A stretch of 64,000 bases of DNA. It comes from Branchiostoma belcheri (taxonomy: Eukaryota; Chordata; Leptocardii; Amphioxiformes; Branchiostomatidae). The notes beneath the pieces were generated by a model that worked only from the letters and a program-made list of their open reading frames with translations, searched no databases and was not told the origin of the DNA. A program made the translations under genes and the position numbers. The stretch is taken from positions 2,363,514-2,427,513 of the forward strand of contig NW_017802935.1 of assembly GCF_001625305.1 (NCBI RefSeq), in the 5' to 3' direction. How positions within the stretch are numbered: the stretch's first letter is position 1; each line of letters begins with the position of its first letter. Below, one piece after another: positions 23,501 to 35,760 of this stretch.

Positions 23501-26500
23501 TAGGTATGATTGATATAATGATATCCCTCGCTTTAGTGTAATGCCAGAAAGCTCTCGTCTGAGCAAATGTAACTTTCCACCTGTCTGGAGTATACACATG
23601 TATGTTAGAAGAAAAGAGAGTGACAATGAGGATGCTACAAGGCTAGAGTGTATTCTATGTATGCTTATACGTGACAACAGGACACTAACTGGAGAAGAGA
23701 TTCTGCTGCAGTGAGCATTAGTTCAGTGCCCAGACGTTACAATCGTGGCTTTGCAATGAGCAAATTCGTTAAAAAATACTGCGGTGTGCCCTGGTACTAG
23801 GGTTAGGGTCTGTCGTTCAGTGGTGGGTGGCACGCAGCACCGTGGAACCACAGACCCAGAAAGAAGTACAGTGACCAGGGGCAGATTAAGGGGATTTGAA
23901 GCGTCGTGAAGTCAGCTCCCACCCGGGCGGGACTTCTGGAGAGGTGGCCCGGCAACTGGACTAGTAAATGAGCGCCGTGCGAATGGCTGAACAAACATAA
24001 AGGCCCTTCACTTCGAGTTACCGATTTGCCGGGGAGACGGGTTCTTTGGGCGGAATGCTTTCTCCGCTTGGGTGATACTTTGCCCCGGGTCCAAAAAATT
24101 CGCAACGTCTACGTCCACAAAGAAAGAGGTGTAGGATACTTATAAAACTTTACTGGAAGCCTTGACTCTTTATGAATGCCCGTCCACACACATAGAAAAC
24201 GACCTAGTATGTAAACGACACCTGTTTTATAGTATACTGCATTTCTGTAACTAGGAAGTTCCATAAAAACAAGGCGTCCGATTTTTTCTGTCATCGAATG
24301 TGTATCCAATTAATTGTCAGCTTCGACAAATTGGGACAGCATAATTACTGTTACTTGTTACTTTCAAAAAAGACTCTCCCCTTTGATGTATGCATTCATA
24401 TTCAATCAGTTAATTTCATCAACTCGTGCCCAATCAAATGTGCCCTTTTTAAGTGTTGCTAGTAGGCTTAGGTTTTACTGAGCACTTTTTCCCAGTTTAT
24501 ATGAGACTTTAGAATGGAGGAATGTACCGAGTGATTGACATGTACGATAGTGAGATACCGGAAACAAAATAGATCCCAAACAATGGCGAACAATTTACAC
24601 TATCTCTGTTGATTTAGGTTTCGTGTTTGACATGCAAGCCTCTGTTTTTCTAACAGTTAAACAAAGAAGAAGCGCTAGCGACTACAATCCCTACATTATT
24701 GTATCATTTCATGAGGAAAACGTAGGGATACCAATTTTCTACTGTCAAAATATGTATCTGTATCCGTATAGGCGGTATAACAACATCCAGTAACACACCA
24801 GCTTCGCAGGCACGTGGCGCGGCGGCAGCTGGTTATATTACACCGAACGACCTGTTACACCTAACCATCGCACATCTAACTGCAGACGTGATGCCCCAAC
24901 TGTACTTCGTGGCAACACGTTCCAGTCTACGATAGTTTTACTTTATACGAGACTGTATATATACTGTATGAAACTGTGCACATCCGTAAATGCTTCGTGT
25001 GGTTCTCCAATATACAGATATAACCCATATCACCCTTCCTCATATACAGATGAGTTATCATGGATATCTAAGAAACCCCTACTTGTATGTCTATTGTCTG
25101 TAGGACGATCCCTTAGCCTCTGCTGTAGGTAGCGTTACCTGTGTACCACCTGTGCGACAGGTACAGGTAAACACCTGGACGTTATCTTACCTGTCCATCT
25201 CCACACTCATAATCTCCAAAACAGACCCAGTAATTTAGACCGCGGCTTCGCTTCGATACACCAAACATGTTAAAAGCTACAGTCAAGCTTTTAGGGTGTT
25301 GTAGTCTATCAGGGTATACATTCTAACATGATATATGTGGGAACATATATAAGCTCAAGACAACGTAGAATTCGATTTTTGTTAATCAATAGATTTCGGA
25401 AAAGTTTAGAAGAACAAGAACACAGAGTGCACGATCAAATTACAAAAAGCTATTTCAGTTTTACATTGGCAACGATGTTAGTTACTGAATGGCAGTAACT
25501 AACATATTTAACAAAAATATGATGAAGTATGTTCATGTTTTAAAGATGACCCATAAGAAACTTTGAAATTTATCAAATATCTCATCCAGGGTTCATGATA
25601 TTGTTCTTGATTTGGCAAAATTGTCAAAAAGGGCTAAGGTAGCGACAATTATTTGTTGAAGTTACATTGCAAAATGAACGAAAAAAGTGCACAATCACTT
25701 AGCACTATCATCTAAAATACGATTATCCTTATAACTATATGTTTCACGCATTAACAAATGTATGTATTTGGAATTAAGATTCAGTTCAACCATGGAGATT
25801 TGATAGGGTTCAACTGACTGACTGGGATAAGTCTTCTATTATGTCGGCATGACAACCAGTACAAAGCCTGAGAATCAGATGACATTTCTGTTTTTTGCCG
25901 ACGCCTCTGTAGTTGATCACTAATTATAGTCATTAACATCTAGTGACCCTTCCCTGAACCTTTCAACCGGCCACAAAACCGCATCAGAACGAGAACCAAC
26001 CGTTTTTGGCTTCCACGGCGATGTCTGCCGACTTCTGGTATCTCTGGTTTAAAGAGGCATTGTGTAATATTTCTAAACCAAAAATTGAAATATTTTCGTT
26101 GACAAAAGTCTTCGTGTAATCGTAATTGACTTCCACTTTTCAACATATATTCGTGCAATTATCTCACATTTCTGACATTTATGGTTGGCACTAAACCTAG
26201 CCCACACAAGCCACACTCGGTTTGTGGTGCCACCACAAAATACCAGAATGTGAACAAACATGACCGTCAGCGTTGTTTTCAGCTTTTGAACACGCTCGTA
26301 AGGTATAATATTTCGGTACCTCCACTTCCTGAATGGCACTTAGTTGAAATGGAGTAGAGACTTGATTAAACTTATTTCGTAAGGAAAGAGCCAGAAAACG
26401 TACTTTTTCAGTGTATCGTATTAATGTTACATAATGCAGCTTTAAAACGTTACTCCTGTAGAAGTGGTGATGACAAGAATGACTGCAGTTTGTATCACCA

Positions 26501-29500
26501 TCCCAGCACTGTGCTGATGCCCCCGTGGCGCTATCATTACACTCCAATAACGTTAAGCTAATGTCTGTGATCTGGTCATTGTAACGGCCCACACGCAATA
26601 CACACAGGGCACTTAGGTATAAGGGATGGGCACATCACTTCTTTACGTTTCATTTCACATTATTTTTCTCCCTTTTTTGCATTTCCTATATATCCCAGTA
26701 TGCCAACACTACAACCACTTTTCCCATTCCTAAATACAGACATTTGGGAACACTTTCCTCGGATAAAAGACAACCATACACCCAAAGAGATGCTTTCCTT
26801 TTACTAGTAATTTGGTCACCTTATCTACCTATCTATGTGGTAAGTAGGTAGAGATCTTCTCCCTTTTTAAATATAAGACGGCATTGTTGAAGGACAGGGC
26901 GGCAAACTCTCCCTCAGCAATTATGTTCCTACTCTAGGCTCCGGGGGTCTTATGCGGCCTTGCAAAGAACAGTGTTTAAGACGAATTTTGTGATCAGCAC
27001 GGTTTAACAATGGCGTAGATCAAGTGGGCTCTAAGTCTACCTTTCTCTGTGTTTTCAGAACAGCACACTTGTTTCTAAGAAGACTGTCACAGAGCAATTT
27101 TATTCTGGTAAGCCGAAAAGACCGGGGAAGCTCCGTACGGCCCACCCGCGATTGTAGGTATAGCCCACCTGTAAGTCACAGTCGGCGGGCCGGCTTTGAT
27201 GTGATGGAAGCCTCGAAGTTTTACATTGTACTGATGTGACGTACCTTCGCTCGTGTCGTATTTCAGAACGTGCCACTACATTTAGAATACGTAAAACACT
27301 ATCCTACCAATAATACTAGACGGAAATAACCAATAATACCCCTATCTTATAAGTCAATCAAACAATCATTCAAGCAAGCAAGCAGGCAGTCGATATGATT
27401 TGAATATAAAAGAGACTATCCACCAAAGAAAATGTTTTTCCAAATAACAAAAGCAACAGTACGACAAACATAGAAGCTATTTAGCCAGTCATCCAGGGCT
27501 CAGCGTGTCCGATGTTTGTTTGTGTGTTTGTTGTTCTTGTGTAACATCAAGGTCATGACGGAAAGTGAAAACAAATAAACAAACCACTTTTACTCCAGAT
27601 AAAAGTGGAGATCACCCGAAGGAGAGATAATAGGACATACCGTGAATTGTTCCTTTCTTCTTCTCTTGTTTCCGATGTGGAATTTTGTCCCGGTGGTGTC
27701 CAAGTACGCCGGAAATGTTCTGTCCAAGTACGTAAAGTACGGCGGCCTGCAGTCCACCGTCAGGCCTACGTCATTTCCGGTCACCGTGATGACGAACGTG
27801 TGCCACTCGCCGTCGGCAATCTCCGTAGCAAATGAAGGCGACGACTTTTTCACGACGTGTCCGCCCGAACTGCTATAGTCGAAGAACACTTTGAATCTCG
27901 TAATCCTTATGGCTAGCCTAATATTGTGCACTCTTTCCTGCACAAGAGATAGGATATACTGGTTCCCCTTCATGTTCAGTCTTGCCTTCAGTGTGACAAG
28001 GATGGAAAACTCCTCCGGGAAGTATTCACAGTTTAGAAACACCCTGTTGGAGGGGAAGTTGACGCCCTGTAAGGTCCCGGTGTCGGGGGAGAAGGAGATG
28101 GCGTGTATTCTGTGGGCCCGGTCGATGGTGATGTCCGTACCGCTGGGCAGGTATCTCTGGTACTCCAGCGCCCTGGCGAGCAGGTCTATCGGCTGGAGGT
28201 CTGGGGAAACAGACGTGTGGAGTCATTGAAGGGTTTATTAGCAAAGAAGATTTTATTACACTGTATATAACAACTAAGGGGAATAGAGTGTGTTTATGTA
28301 TGTGTTTATATGTGTGCGTGCGTGTTTGAGTGTATGTGTGTGTCCGCGCGAGTTTGTGCGCATGTATGTGTGTGTGAACATGTATATGTATGTTTATGTA
28401 TGTGTGTGCGCTCGCGCGTGCGTGTGTGTATGCGTGTGGGTCTGTGCTTGCGTGCGTTCGCCTATACGTGCATGTGCACTGACTGTATGTCAGCGTTGCT
28501 TACTGTACTGACACCTGCCGTGACATATCCAGTTTATGCACAGTCAGTGTTTCTATTGTAACAAACCTGGTTATGCTAAGGCGTTGTTTATATCAGACCT
28601 AGAAGATCATGGTTTAGGCAGCAAGTTTTCCAGAACGGAACCAAGCGGCCCATTTAACATCCGCTGATTCGGAAAGGTGAACTCAAATATGCGAAATAGG
28701 CTTATGGCGTTTTGGTTCTCAACTTAATAGGCTTTGGCAAGTCAGTCAAACACTTTGTTTGAACCCACCGTTGATGCTAAGAGCTGCACAGCAGAAAAAT
28801 CGAACTTCTTAGGTCTCCGAAAAATGCACACCATAAAAATCATATGGTGTGGGTTGACTAAACATCAAAACTGTATCAGACAGCCGCAAAAGAAGAAGCA
28901 CACAAATGATGTATAAATATGAGGCATTGTACTGAATAGGTATATCTCAAGTTCACGTTTTAGCTAAACGTCGCATAGTTGTCAATGTCGGGAATGTAGA
29001 TCTTTCTCAACGTAACTGACTGCACCAAAATTCATTTTTAAGCACACATAAAACAATGCGTAATGGTTCCGTTTCTTCTCTTACGTGTACCTTTACGCAT
29101 GCTTTAAGATATGCTTACATTTTTTGCAGTGTAAAACATCTACATGCCCCCATCTCGCTGATATGTAGCCATGATAGCCGTGTGTTCGCCCACCGCAGAC
29201 GACTCTAAAAGGGTTGATACCGAGATCTCCTTCAACATTTGTTTATACAAAAACTGGCTTTTAGTCCACAAAGCAAACAAACACAGACTAGTACTGTTCA
29301 GTCACGGGACGATCTTAATGGACTATACGTTAATGTTTCGTTGTAAATTCGTATCGCAAATTGTGGTCCTTTTTTGATAACTGGAAAGAAAAGAGTGAAA
29401 GGATGTCACATTGTATCAAACTTTTTAATTCTTTCCTTTATTTCTTGGTAGATTTGAAGACAGTTTTATACCTTTAAGATGTGATTGAACAGTGGCTTTT

Positions 29501-32500
29501 TCGTGATGCTCTTGAGTGTAGATCACGTTCTTCTGTCATGTTTTCTAAGGTTTTCTCAAGTTTATTTCTCGCCAGAAAACGCGGGAAAACCTCCCAGGCC
29601 AGTCTGACGACATACCTGTGCTCTACACGGCTCATTTCAGCCGCAGTGGCTCAGAACTATCAACACTCGTACCCCGACAACCGGCGTAAACTAATAGCGC
29701 GACTTGAACGAGCCACTAGGCAGTGACGGTAAACTTCTGGGGCCGAGAAAAGGTGCGTCCTGTTTCCCCCCACACACGGATATTTGTTGACGTTAATCAG
29801 CTAGGCGTGAGATCGTATTCTACCGGCCAGGGTAACAATGTGACCTGTATTTGTCCCGACATTCCCCGAAAGCTCGGGCCGTTATTCCATTAGCAGGTGA
29901 TTCCGAACACCCAAGCAGACACCTATGAGTGTACTTCACTCTGTTGGGGTACCAAAGCCCAAAGCGACAATGCTATAAAGCTTCTCCAGGCCATTTCCAC
30001 CCTCCCACACCCATTCCCACCCTTCCACGCCTATTTCCAATCATACCAAGACAGGACTCCAACCCTGACACATCCATTGCTAACCACTGTTAGAAAGGAT
30101 GGGTGTGGAAGGGTTAAAACTGGCATAGAGAAGCTATTTCGCATTGTCGTTTTGGGCTTTGGTACTTGGGGGTCCGTCGTTTCTTTTCTTACCAGTCAAC
30201 TGTGTTTAGAGCACTCTTGTTTGTCGGTATACTATCCAAGATGATGTTCCCAGGCTTGTTCTGACTCCCAACTGTTCTCAAATAAATAGATTAAGAAAGG
30301 AACATTTAACCCTCTATGTGGCTAGATATCAAGAACTGACCTTGCACCTTCGCTAAACGATACTATTAAACCTAACTAAAATAAGGTCCTCAACCTTGTT
30401 TTGCATAGATTGGATCCATTGATGATTTTCTCCATACAAACAACACAAGTTATCCACAGTATGAACGTTTCATCTCAGCAAAGAAGGCTACTGCACCATT
30501 TTCTTATTGATTATGGAAACGAGACCCTGCAATTCCACATAATGCCAGAGCTATCCCGCGAAATCCTGAACAGGATACCGCGAAATCCCGCGAGACACAC
30601 CGCGGGACTTGACGTACGCATATCCCGAAGTCTGTACTGGTAAGGACGATATCACGTTCTTGCTACTGTGTATCTGTATCTGTATCAGACTATACCTATG
30701 AACATTCTTTTGTACAAATGTCACCGAACCAACAAGATAAATGTTTCAAACGTGTTGCCATAAGCAATCGTGGTTTGGTCACGCGGCACCCCAGATAACC
30801 ATCAAAGAAAACTTCTATCAGAATAGATCCCAGGACTGTAATTTTGCTAATCATCTGAAAGATTGGGAAACAACACAAAGTCATGATGAGAGCGCCATTT
30901 TGTTAAGCTAATATGACAAGAGGCGTTGATTTTGTTTTACAAGTTTGTGCCCCTTGGCCAGGCAGAAAGACGAGTCTGGAAATTGTCACACAATCGTGTG
31001 AGCTGTCACCACTGGTACAGGGTACCTATCTGCCAAGTTAAAGGCACCTAAAGCGATTTCAGGGCGTTAAACTGGATTTACAAAGCGAATATGCTAGTTA
31101 TTATTTTACGTAGTAAGTTGAATCTCATAATATATCATATGAGGGAAAAATGCGATGTCTCTGACGGTGCTTGTTTGCTTATTTTATACTGAAGGCTGGA
31201 TCTAGCTATTTGTTAGTCGTACCGCAAAATAATGGGGATCCTCAAGTAATATAACTTGTTTGGGACTATCATTTGAAACGCTACAACTAAGAAATTATAT
31301 GACGAAAATATGCTAAGGAATAGATGGCATTAAGTTTCCTTGGCAAAGATTCAGGATATAACACAATATTTCAATCCATACCTATGGTATGGACTGTATG
31401 ATGCCATTACCAGAACATTAAGACATTACGTATTAGATAAAGACTTAAAGGAATCGTCGCCAGAAATTCTTCGCCAAGATCTATACTTAAGACTAAATCT
31501 CCGAGTAGGAAGTCCTATTGTCTGTGTGAGATAGAACCAGTACCCTCCCATCTTCACCCTTAATAGAAGCCTTTCATAGCGATTGACAGATAACATCTGT
31601 GAAAGGTTAAACTCGTTAAAATCGGATGCCATTATCTCGTCTGAAGTCGGACGTTGGAATGACAAAAGAACGTTGTTGTGACGGCCATATTGTCTACGTG
31701 CCGTTTGGGAGGAGCACACTAAGCATTCTACATTAAGGCACGGTCGCATTTGACGTACGATAGGTGTACAAGTCGTGGGTATTCTGGGGCCAGTCGTGGC
31801 TGTATCGTACGTCAAAAAGTAACTGTCTTGTCAAAGTGTCGTAGCTTATTGTTCTTTCTATCAAAAAGGCTTTGATATTAACAAAAGTCGGTCGGAGAAT
31901 TTGTAGGAAAATGTAGATGGTAGTCTTGTATGAGCTGTCGTTCGGAACTATCGGATGTAAAAGAATCTGTCTGTTTGTTTGTTTGTTTGTTTGTTTGTTT
32001 GTTTGTTAATTTATTTCTGTTTTTGTTGACGCTCAATTCGGCCACCGGGGAGGATTTACATAGAGGTCGAGTTGGGAGTAGTGGCAAGGGGTCATTTGAG
32101 AATACAACATACGTTTGGACAAAACGGATGACACAAACTAGACGTGCCTTCACACTTGCAGTGGAGTGTAAACTGGGAGTCTTACTTTCAGTCGATTTTC
32201 CGTCCGATTTACGGTGGAGTCTTGACCACAGCGGCATAACCGTTTAAACCCCCGGCCACGGTCTCTCCTACAGGAGTGATTGACGGCCAGGTTTAACGTT
32301 GCAGCTTTAGTCCGCCCCTAATCTGACCATTGTACCGGGGGTTTAACGCTAACACCTCCACCTGTCTGTAAATAAAGCCGTCAGTGTCGGGTGATTATCC
32401 CACCCCGTGACCCGTTTATAACGCGTTAGGTCTCAGATCAATCAAAACAAACTCTCAGCCAGACTGAACCCGGACAAACGTCTGTATAAACGTTCTTAAA

Positions 32501-34698
32501 CACCTTCTTCCACTTCAATAAGGCATAGAAAATGCACCGGGCTGGGACTAGGCGGGGCGCACGTTGATATTCCGTTTGTTTGTTTGTGTTTATCTTATTG
32601 CAAATTAATAGAAATATAGAAACTTAAGTGACACAACAAAAGTACAGCGACTTTCGTAAGATCATGTAAACATACAGACAGAAACGTGGGTACTCGTACA
32701 ACAGAATTTACCTACGTACAAAACAATACATGAATCAGCTTATACTACTTGATCTAAGGTCTAAACGTTAATTACAGTCCCGTTTGTGCTTAGCAAAAAT
32801 AACTTGCATTTTCATGGTGTACATGAGAATTCCTTCACACAAACAGATGAAATATAGTCTGATTTATAAGCAAAAGATTTGCCATAGTTTTTTGTTGATT
32901 TATGTGGAATGTAGTAGCGAGGGAGAGTTGACAGGTAGGGAGAAAGTTACGCCGTACGAACAATAGACTGTCGGAAACGGGAAATCGCACCGCCATGAGG
33001 GAGGGTGGCTACATGGGGACATCACCATCTGACGTGTGGGGGAGGAGGGGGGCTTAAAAGTAGTAACACAGCTGCCAGTCATGTTTGTTTACATTCTGGT
33101 ACTTTGTGGTGGTACCACAAACTGAGTGCGCCTCGTGTGGGCTCTTTTAGCGCGCCATGCCAGAAATTGCACGCATGTTGCACGAATATATCTAAAATTG
33201 GAAGTAAATCATAGTCACAATAAGATTTTTTCAATTCGCGAAAATATTTCAATTTTTGGTGTAAAAAAAGTTACATAATGCTCCTTTAAGAGCGACACCT
33301 GGTCCTTCCCATAGCATTGTTATCTGGAAATCCTTGTGGTTTCTCGGATGACATGTTTAAGTGGGAAGTTGGAAATTTCATCATCAGCTACTGGTTTCGT
33401 TTCAACCACCGGGGTGAAGTACTCAAACGTGTTACTACCTCTTCAAGTTGTGAGAGCAGTTGAAAGACAAAGAAACAACCAAAAATTTGTGTCTTAAGAC
33501 ACATCCACGGCTGTCTTAAGAATGTCGTAAACCTATCCTGCAACGAATGTTGCCGAATCAAACTCTCTACTGAATCAAAACATTTACTGAATAAAATGAA
33601 ATAAAAAAATCACAACCGATTACAATACTCCGCTGAGCTCACTAACCTCCTACAGGGAGTAAAAATCGTTTCAAAAGTTCGTATCTAGAGATAGAGTGTA
33701 AAGGGCCATCTCTTCAGTCATAGGGATATCTACATGTGTTCCGAACCTATTTTGTTAGCAGTAGCTTAAGTTGCCCATTAAAGCTAGTCTATCAATACAC
33801 TATTTTGTACATTGACAGTTTCAGTATACTGTTATTTCTGACGTGTTGCAATTGTCAACTACTGAAGTGGTTTGATCGAGTTTGTCAATATATCAAACTC
33901 TTTAAGCCACATTTAAGCCTTTAAACGTTACAACCCAAAACATGCTAGTAAAATAAAACCTTACACCAATGTGCACAGCTTGGGGTTTAGTAGAATTCGT
34001 TTGGATGAAGTGTATTTATTTGACATAGTTAAATTTAGAAGGTGTGAAGTGTTTGTTTGAATGACTGAATGGTTGGAATGGGTAGTTCTCGGTCCGTCCG
34101 CCATTTTCCCCTAGAGGTGCACATGTCCTTCAGACGGCCTGCCCCAATATTTACAACAACACCCGCACAGATCCTCACATTAGGCCGGCATTAGGGTCTG
34201 ATTTATGACTCTACAACCCACAGGGATAGTCAGACCCTCTCCGGACAGTAAAAATGTGATCTTTTAAAACCTGAGCTCAGTCCGCCAGCGGTAGCCGGCT
34301 CAGGCATTGTTCCTATACTTTACGACCGTCGGCAATTGTTGTTTAAAACACTCCCTGTTTGTTTTAATCTCAATGCCGCCTAGCGACACGTAGGAGTTAT
34401 GATATAGAAAGGTAGTGTTGTTATATAGAAGTATGCGTGTTATGTGATGTAGCTATGTTTTAGTGTTTGATCTGTGTGGAAGTGTGAGTACCTACCCAGT
34501 GGCCAGCCCAGGGCAACGCCAAGTCATGCGTGTTGTTTAGTGTGGCTGTTTACAGTAATTAAGTACCGATGTATCAGAACATTCCTTACTTGTACATGGC
34601 CTGGGTAGGCGGGAGGGGATGGCCAGCGCCGCCGAGAGACTCAGGCTCCAGACGACGGTCCACAGCCAGGTCCTGCCGCGCCCGCGGATCAAGTTCAT
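14576..34698 (-). CDS. TSPEAR: TSPEAR-like secreted protein: TSPN/laminin-G domain plus seven EAR (EPTP) repeats
   Basis: Ten coding exons join with continuous phase: 34590-34698, 27641-28200, 18972-19125, 18346-18477, 17562-17809, 17024-17210, 16357-16586, 15608-15795, 15134-15238 and 14576-14729 (2067 nt, 688 residues; human TSPEAR is about 670). Residues 1-27 are a signal peptide (ATG at 34698; an in-frame upstream extension is open but would bury the signal). Residues ~38-275 are a TSPN/laminin-G-like domain, and ~276-318 a short linker with paired Cys. From ~320 to the end are seven EAR repeats, each with a DWE(A/S/Y)F-type strand followed by (F/Y)L(A/V)VAN; such repeats form a seven-bladed propeller in TSPEAR and LGI proteins. 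The family is extracellular and, in vertebrates, linked to ear and ectodermal appendage development. Intron 6 uses a GC donor. Confidence in identity is high; the first exon is least certain because a 6.4-kb intron separates it. Confidence 0.9.
14840..15005 (-). repeat. tRNA-derived SINE-like element in TSPEAR intron 9
   Basis: On the minus strand 'atgttcgaatcctgt' resembles a pol III B box and is followed by 'ttgtgcccttgggaaaggca', 'cttgacac' and a 'cacttt..taggtgaaaatgagtac' body, a SINE-type arrangement common in marine metazoans. It sits wholly between TSPEAR coding exons 9 and 10 and does not disturb splice sites. Confidence 0.55.
15846..16200. repeat. 90-bp minisatellite in TSPEAR intron 7
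   Basis: 'ggaaacttac' recurs at 15861, 15951, 16041 and 16131 (exact 90-bp period), with a decayed partial unit near 16180. Copies are nearly identical. Because 90 is divisible by three and one frame has no stop on each strand, it yields repeated-peptide ORFs on both strands, but it lies between two well-phased TSPEAR exons and is not coding. On the minus strand each unit contains 'aagtaagt', a splice-donor-like sequence. Confidence 0.85.
18757..18822. repeat. 20-bp tandem repeat in TSPEAR intron 3
   Basis: 'ctttttgcttcaagtataga' occurs about three times in direct tandem, the first copy slightly degenerate. It lies inside an intron, with no associated gene. Confidence 0.7.
20103..20242 (-). 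repeat. tRNA-derived SINE in TSPEAR intron 2
   Basis: Read on the minus strand from 20242: 'ggagcaatggccaagtgggt' gives an A-box-like TGGCCnAGTGG, then 'ctcgccttgcattagg' resembles an anticodon arm, then 'gtgagttcgatccc' is a B box. The body 'aaagactttaaaaatggtac' with 'tgctttctctgcttagcact' follows. This tRNA-head plus conserved-body layout defines a SINE rather than a functional tRNA, since no acceptor stem closes. Confidence 0.7.
22880..23135. other. GC-rich island inside TSPEAR intron 2
   Basis: A sharply GC-rich, CpG-containing stretch in otherwise AT-rich intron. Open frames exist on both strands (a plus-strand one runs to 23456), as expected for GC-rich DNA, and none resembles a known family. 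It could be an alternative promoter, a conserved element or an embedded small exon; nothing in the sequence decides between these. The rest of intron 2 (19126-27640) holds repeats but no supported exon. Confidence 0.35.
24748..24860 (+). repeat. Second copy of the 'tatctgtatccgtata' dispersed repeat
   Basis: Related to 2157-2215 and extending further, with 'ccagcttcgcaggcacgtgg' and 'gcagctggttatattacacc'. A short trace also occurs near 30665. It lies in TSPEAR intron 2. Confidence 0.5.
26050..26446 (+). mobile_element. Miniature inverted-repeat element, full-length copy A
   Basis: Begins 'aaagaggcattgtgtaatat' and ends 'gttacataatgcagcttt'. Taking the reverse complement of the end gives aaagctgcattatgtaac, which matches the start at most positions, so the ends are terminal inverted repeats. 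The middle contains 'tttgtggtgccaccacaaa', a near-perfect palindrome. Two partial relatives are at 33060-33292 (minus) and 57385-57618 (plus). No transposase is encoded, so it is non-autonomous. Confidence 0.65.
28290..28480. repeat. TG/CG-rich simple-sequence tract in TSPEAR intron 1
   Basis: An imperfect (TG)n/(TGTA)n tract with CG interruptions ('tgtgtgcgctcgcgcgtgcg'). Overlapping Cys/Val-rich frames here are artefacts of the repeat. It lies just upstream of TSPEAR coding exon 2. Confidence 0.75.
31970..32010. repeat. (TTTG)n microsatellite
   Basis: About nine uninterrupted TTTG units, giving poly-(Cys-Leu-Phe-Val) or (Lys-Gln-Thr-Asn) frames on the two strands. It lies in TSPEAR intron 1, with no coding meaning. 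Confidence 0.85.
32242..32347. repeat. Inverted repeat with GGGGGTTTAAAC-type arms
   Basis: 'gtttaaacccccgg' at 32242-32255 is mirrored by 'ccgggggtttaac' at 32335-32347, about 80 bases apart, within a GC-rich patch of intron 1. It could form a cruciform or be a small mobile-element end pair. No other copy was noticed. Confidence 0.5.
33060..33292 (-). mobile_element. Miniature inverted-repeat element, partial copy B
   Basis: On the minus strand from 33292 it reads 'aaaggagcattatgtaact', then 'aaaattgaaatattttcg', 'atattcgtgcaa' and 'tttgtggtaccaccacaaa', matching the left half of copy A (26050-26446). The right half is missing. Confidence 0.6.
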
Positions 34699-35760
34699 GT
34701 CGGCGGGTGTTATGTGGTGTAGGTGGCGGGACTGGTACTGGTGTTGCCGGGCAGCCCTGGAGGCGTCCCCGGGTTGGAGTGCTGACACAAGCGGTGATTT
34801 CGGGCTGTAGAACCGCCACTTGAACTGCCGGATTACATACTTGACTCCCGCCAATCCCACTGAGACTTTCCTTCCAGCTCAGACTAGATACACAGACACA
34901 CGTCCCTCGCAAGAAGTTCCAAAATTCTCCGCGATCACAAGAACAGCAATAGACGACGTCTTTCTGTCCACCTTAAATGCCCAGCTGCATTCTTCCCTCT
35001 GTAATAGCGACCAACAATGCTTCTAGCTGTCCTTGAAGACAAGATATGTTTCCGCCGCTATTCTGTGTCTAAAGTTCGCCCGAATTTTTGTGTGGTCGCG
35101 ACTCCGATGAAAAAGCCCACAGTCGACCGGCAAGGCTTAAGTGTAGGATCCCGTCACAACAGCGAGTTGTGGTAAATATAAGGCGGCAATATTATATAAC
35201 ACCCCGTCTCATCCGGTCTGGAAACGTCGCACACACGCTGACCGCAGTTAAATGTCACCAAATTTTCCTCAGAATCAACCACAAACCTCAAACACCCCAG
35301 TTGGTCTGCTGCGGTGCCGGTAGCCTTGCTGTAAGCCCCGTCCTCCCATGTCTTAGTCCTGTAAAAGGCGCGTCAGTCCAGGACGTGTTACCTGCACACG
35401 AGGTGTCTGAGAACAGGATACGTGATCCGACCCGTGCGCCCAGACGGTAGAGAGTTCCACCGCACAGGTCCTGTTGTTGCAGCCCTTCCGGCTACACACA
35501 GACCGCCGCCCGTCCGTACGTCGTCCAACCGCCGCGCTGCCCAAGACGACACGCCGCCGCGCAACCACCTTGCCGCCCGTCCAACGTGTGACACGCAGTT
35601 TTCTGTTTCGTGCCACAAAATGTAGAGTCAAACGTACCACGTCTTGTCGCTGTGCGCGTCTGGTCCTGTCTTATTTCATCCTTTTAAGACTTCTATACGG
35701 AATATTTGTGTACCTGGTGGGACGAACACGCCGGCTGGCCTGTGCTTGATGAAGCGGAGG
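34590..35760. other. GC-rich block around the TSPEAR first coding exon
   Basis: Two GC-rich, CpG-containing patches (34590-34860 and about 35380-35760) cover the signal-peptide exon and its upstream side, as expected of a promoter-proximal region for the minus-strand gene. Several overlapping both-strand open frames occur but none has recognisable content. No TATA box could be assigned. Confidence 0.35.

Noticed and set aside
28290-28561. Cys/Val-rich plus-strand ORFs
   Set aside because: They are translations of a TG/CG simple-sequence tract.
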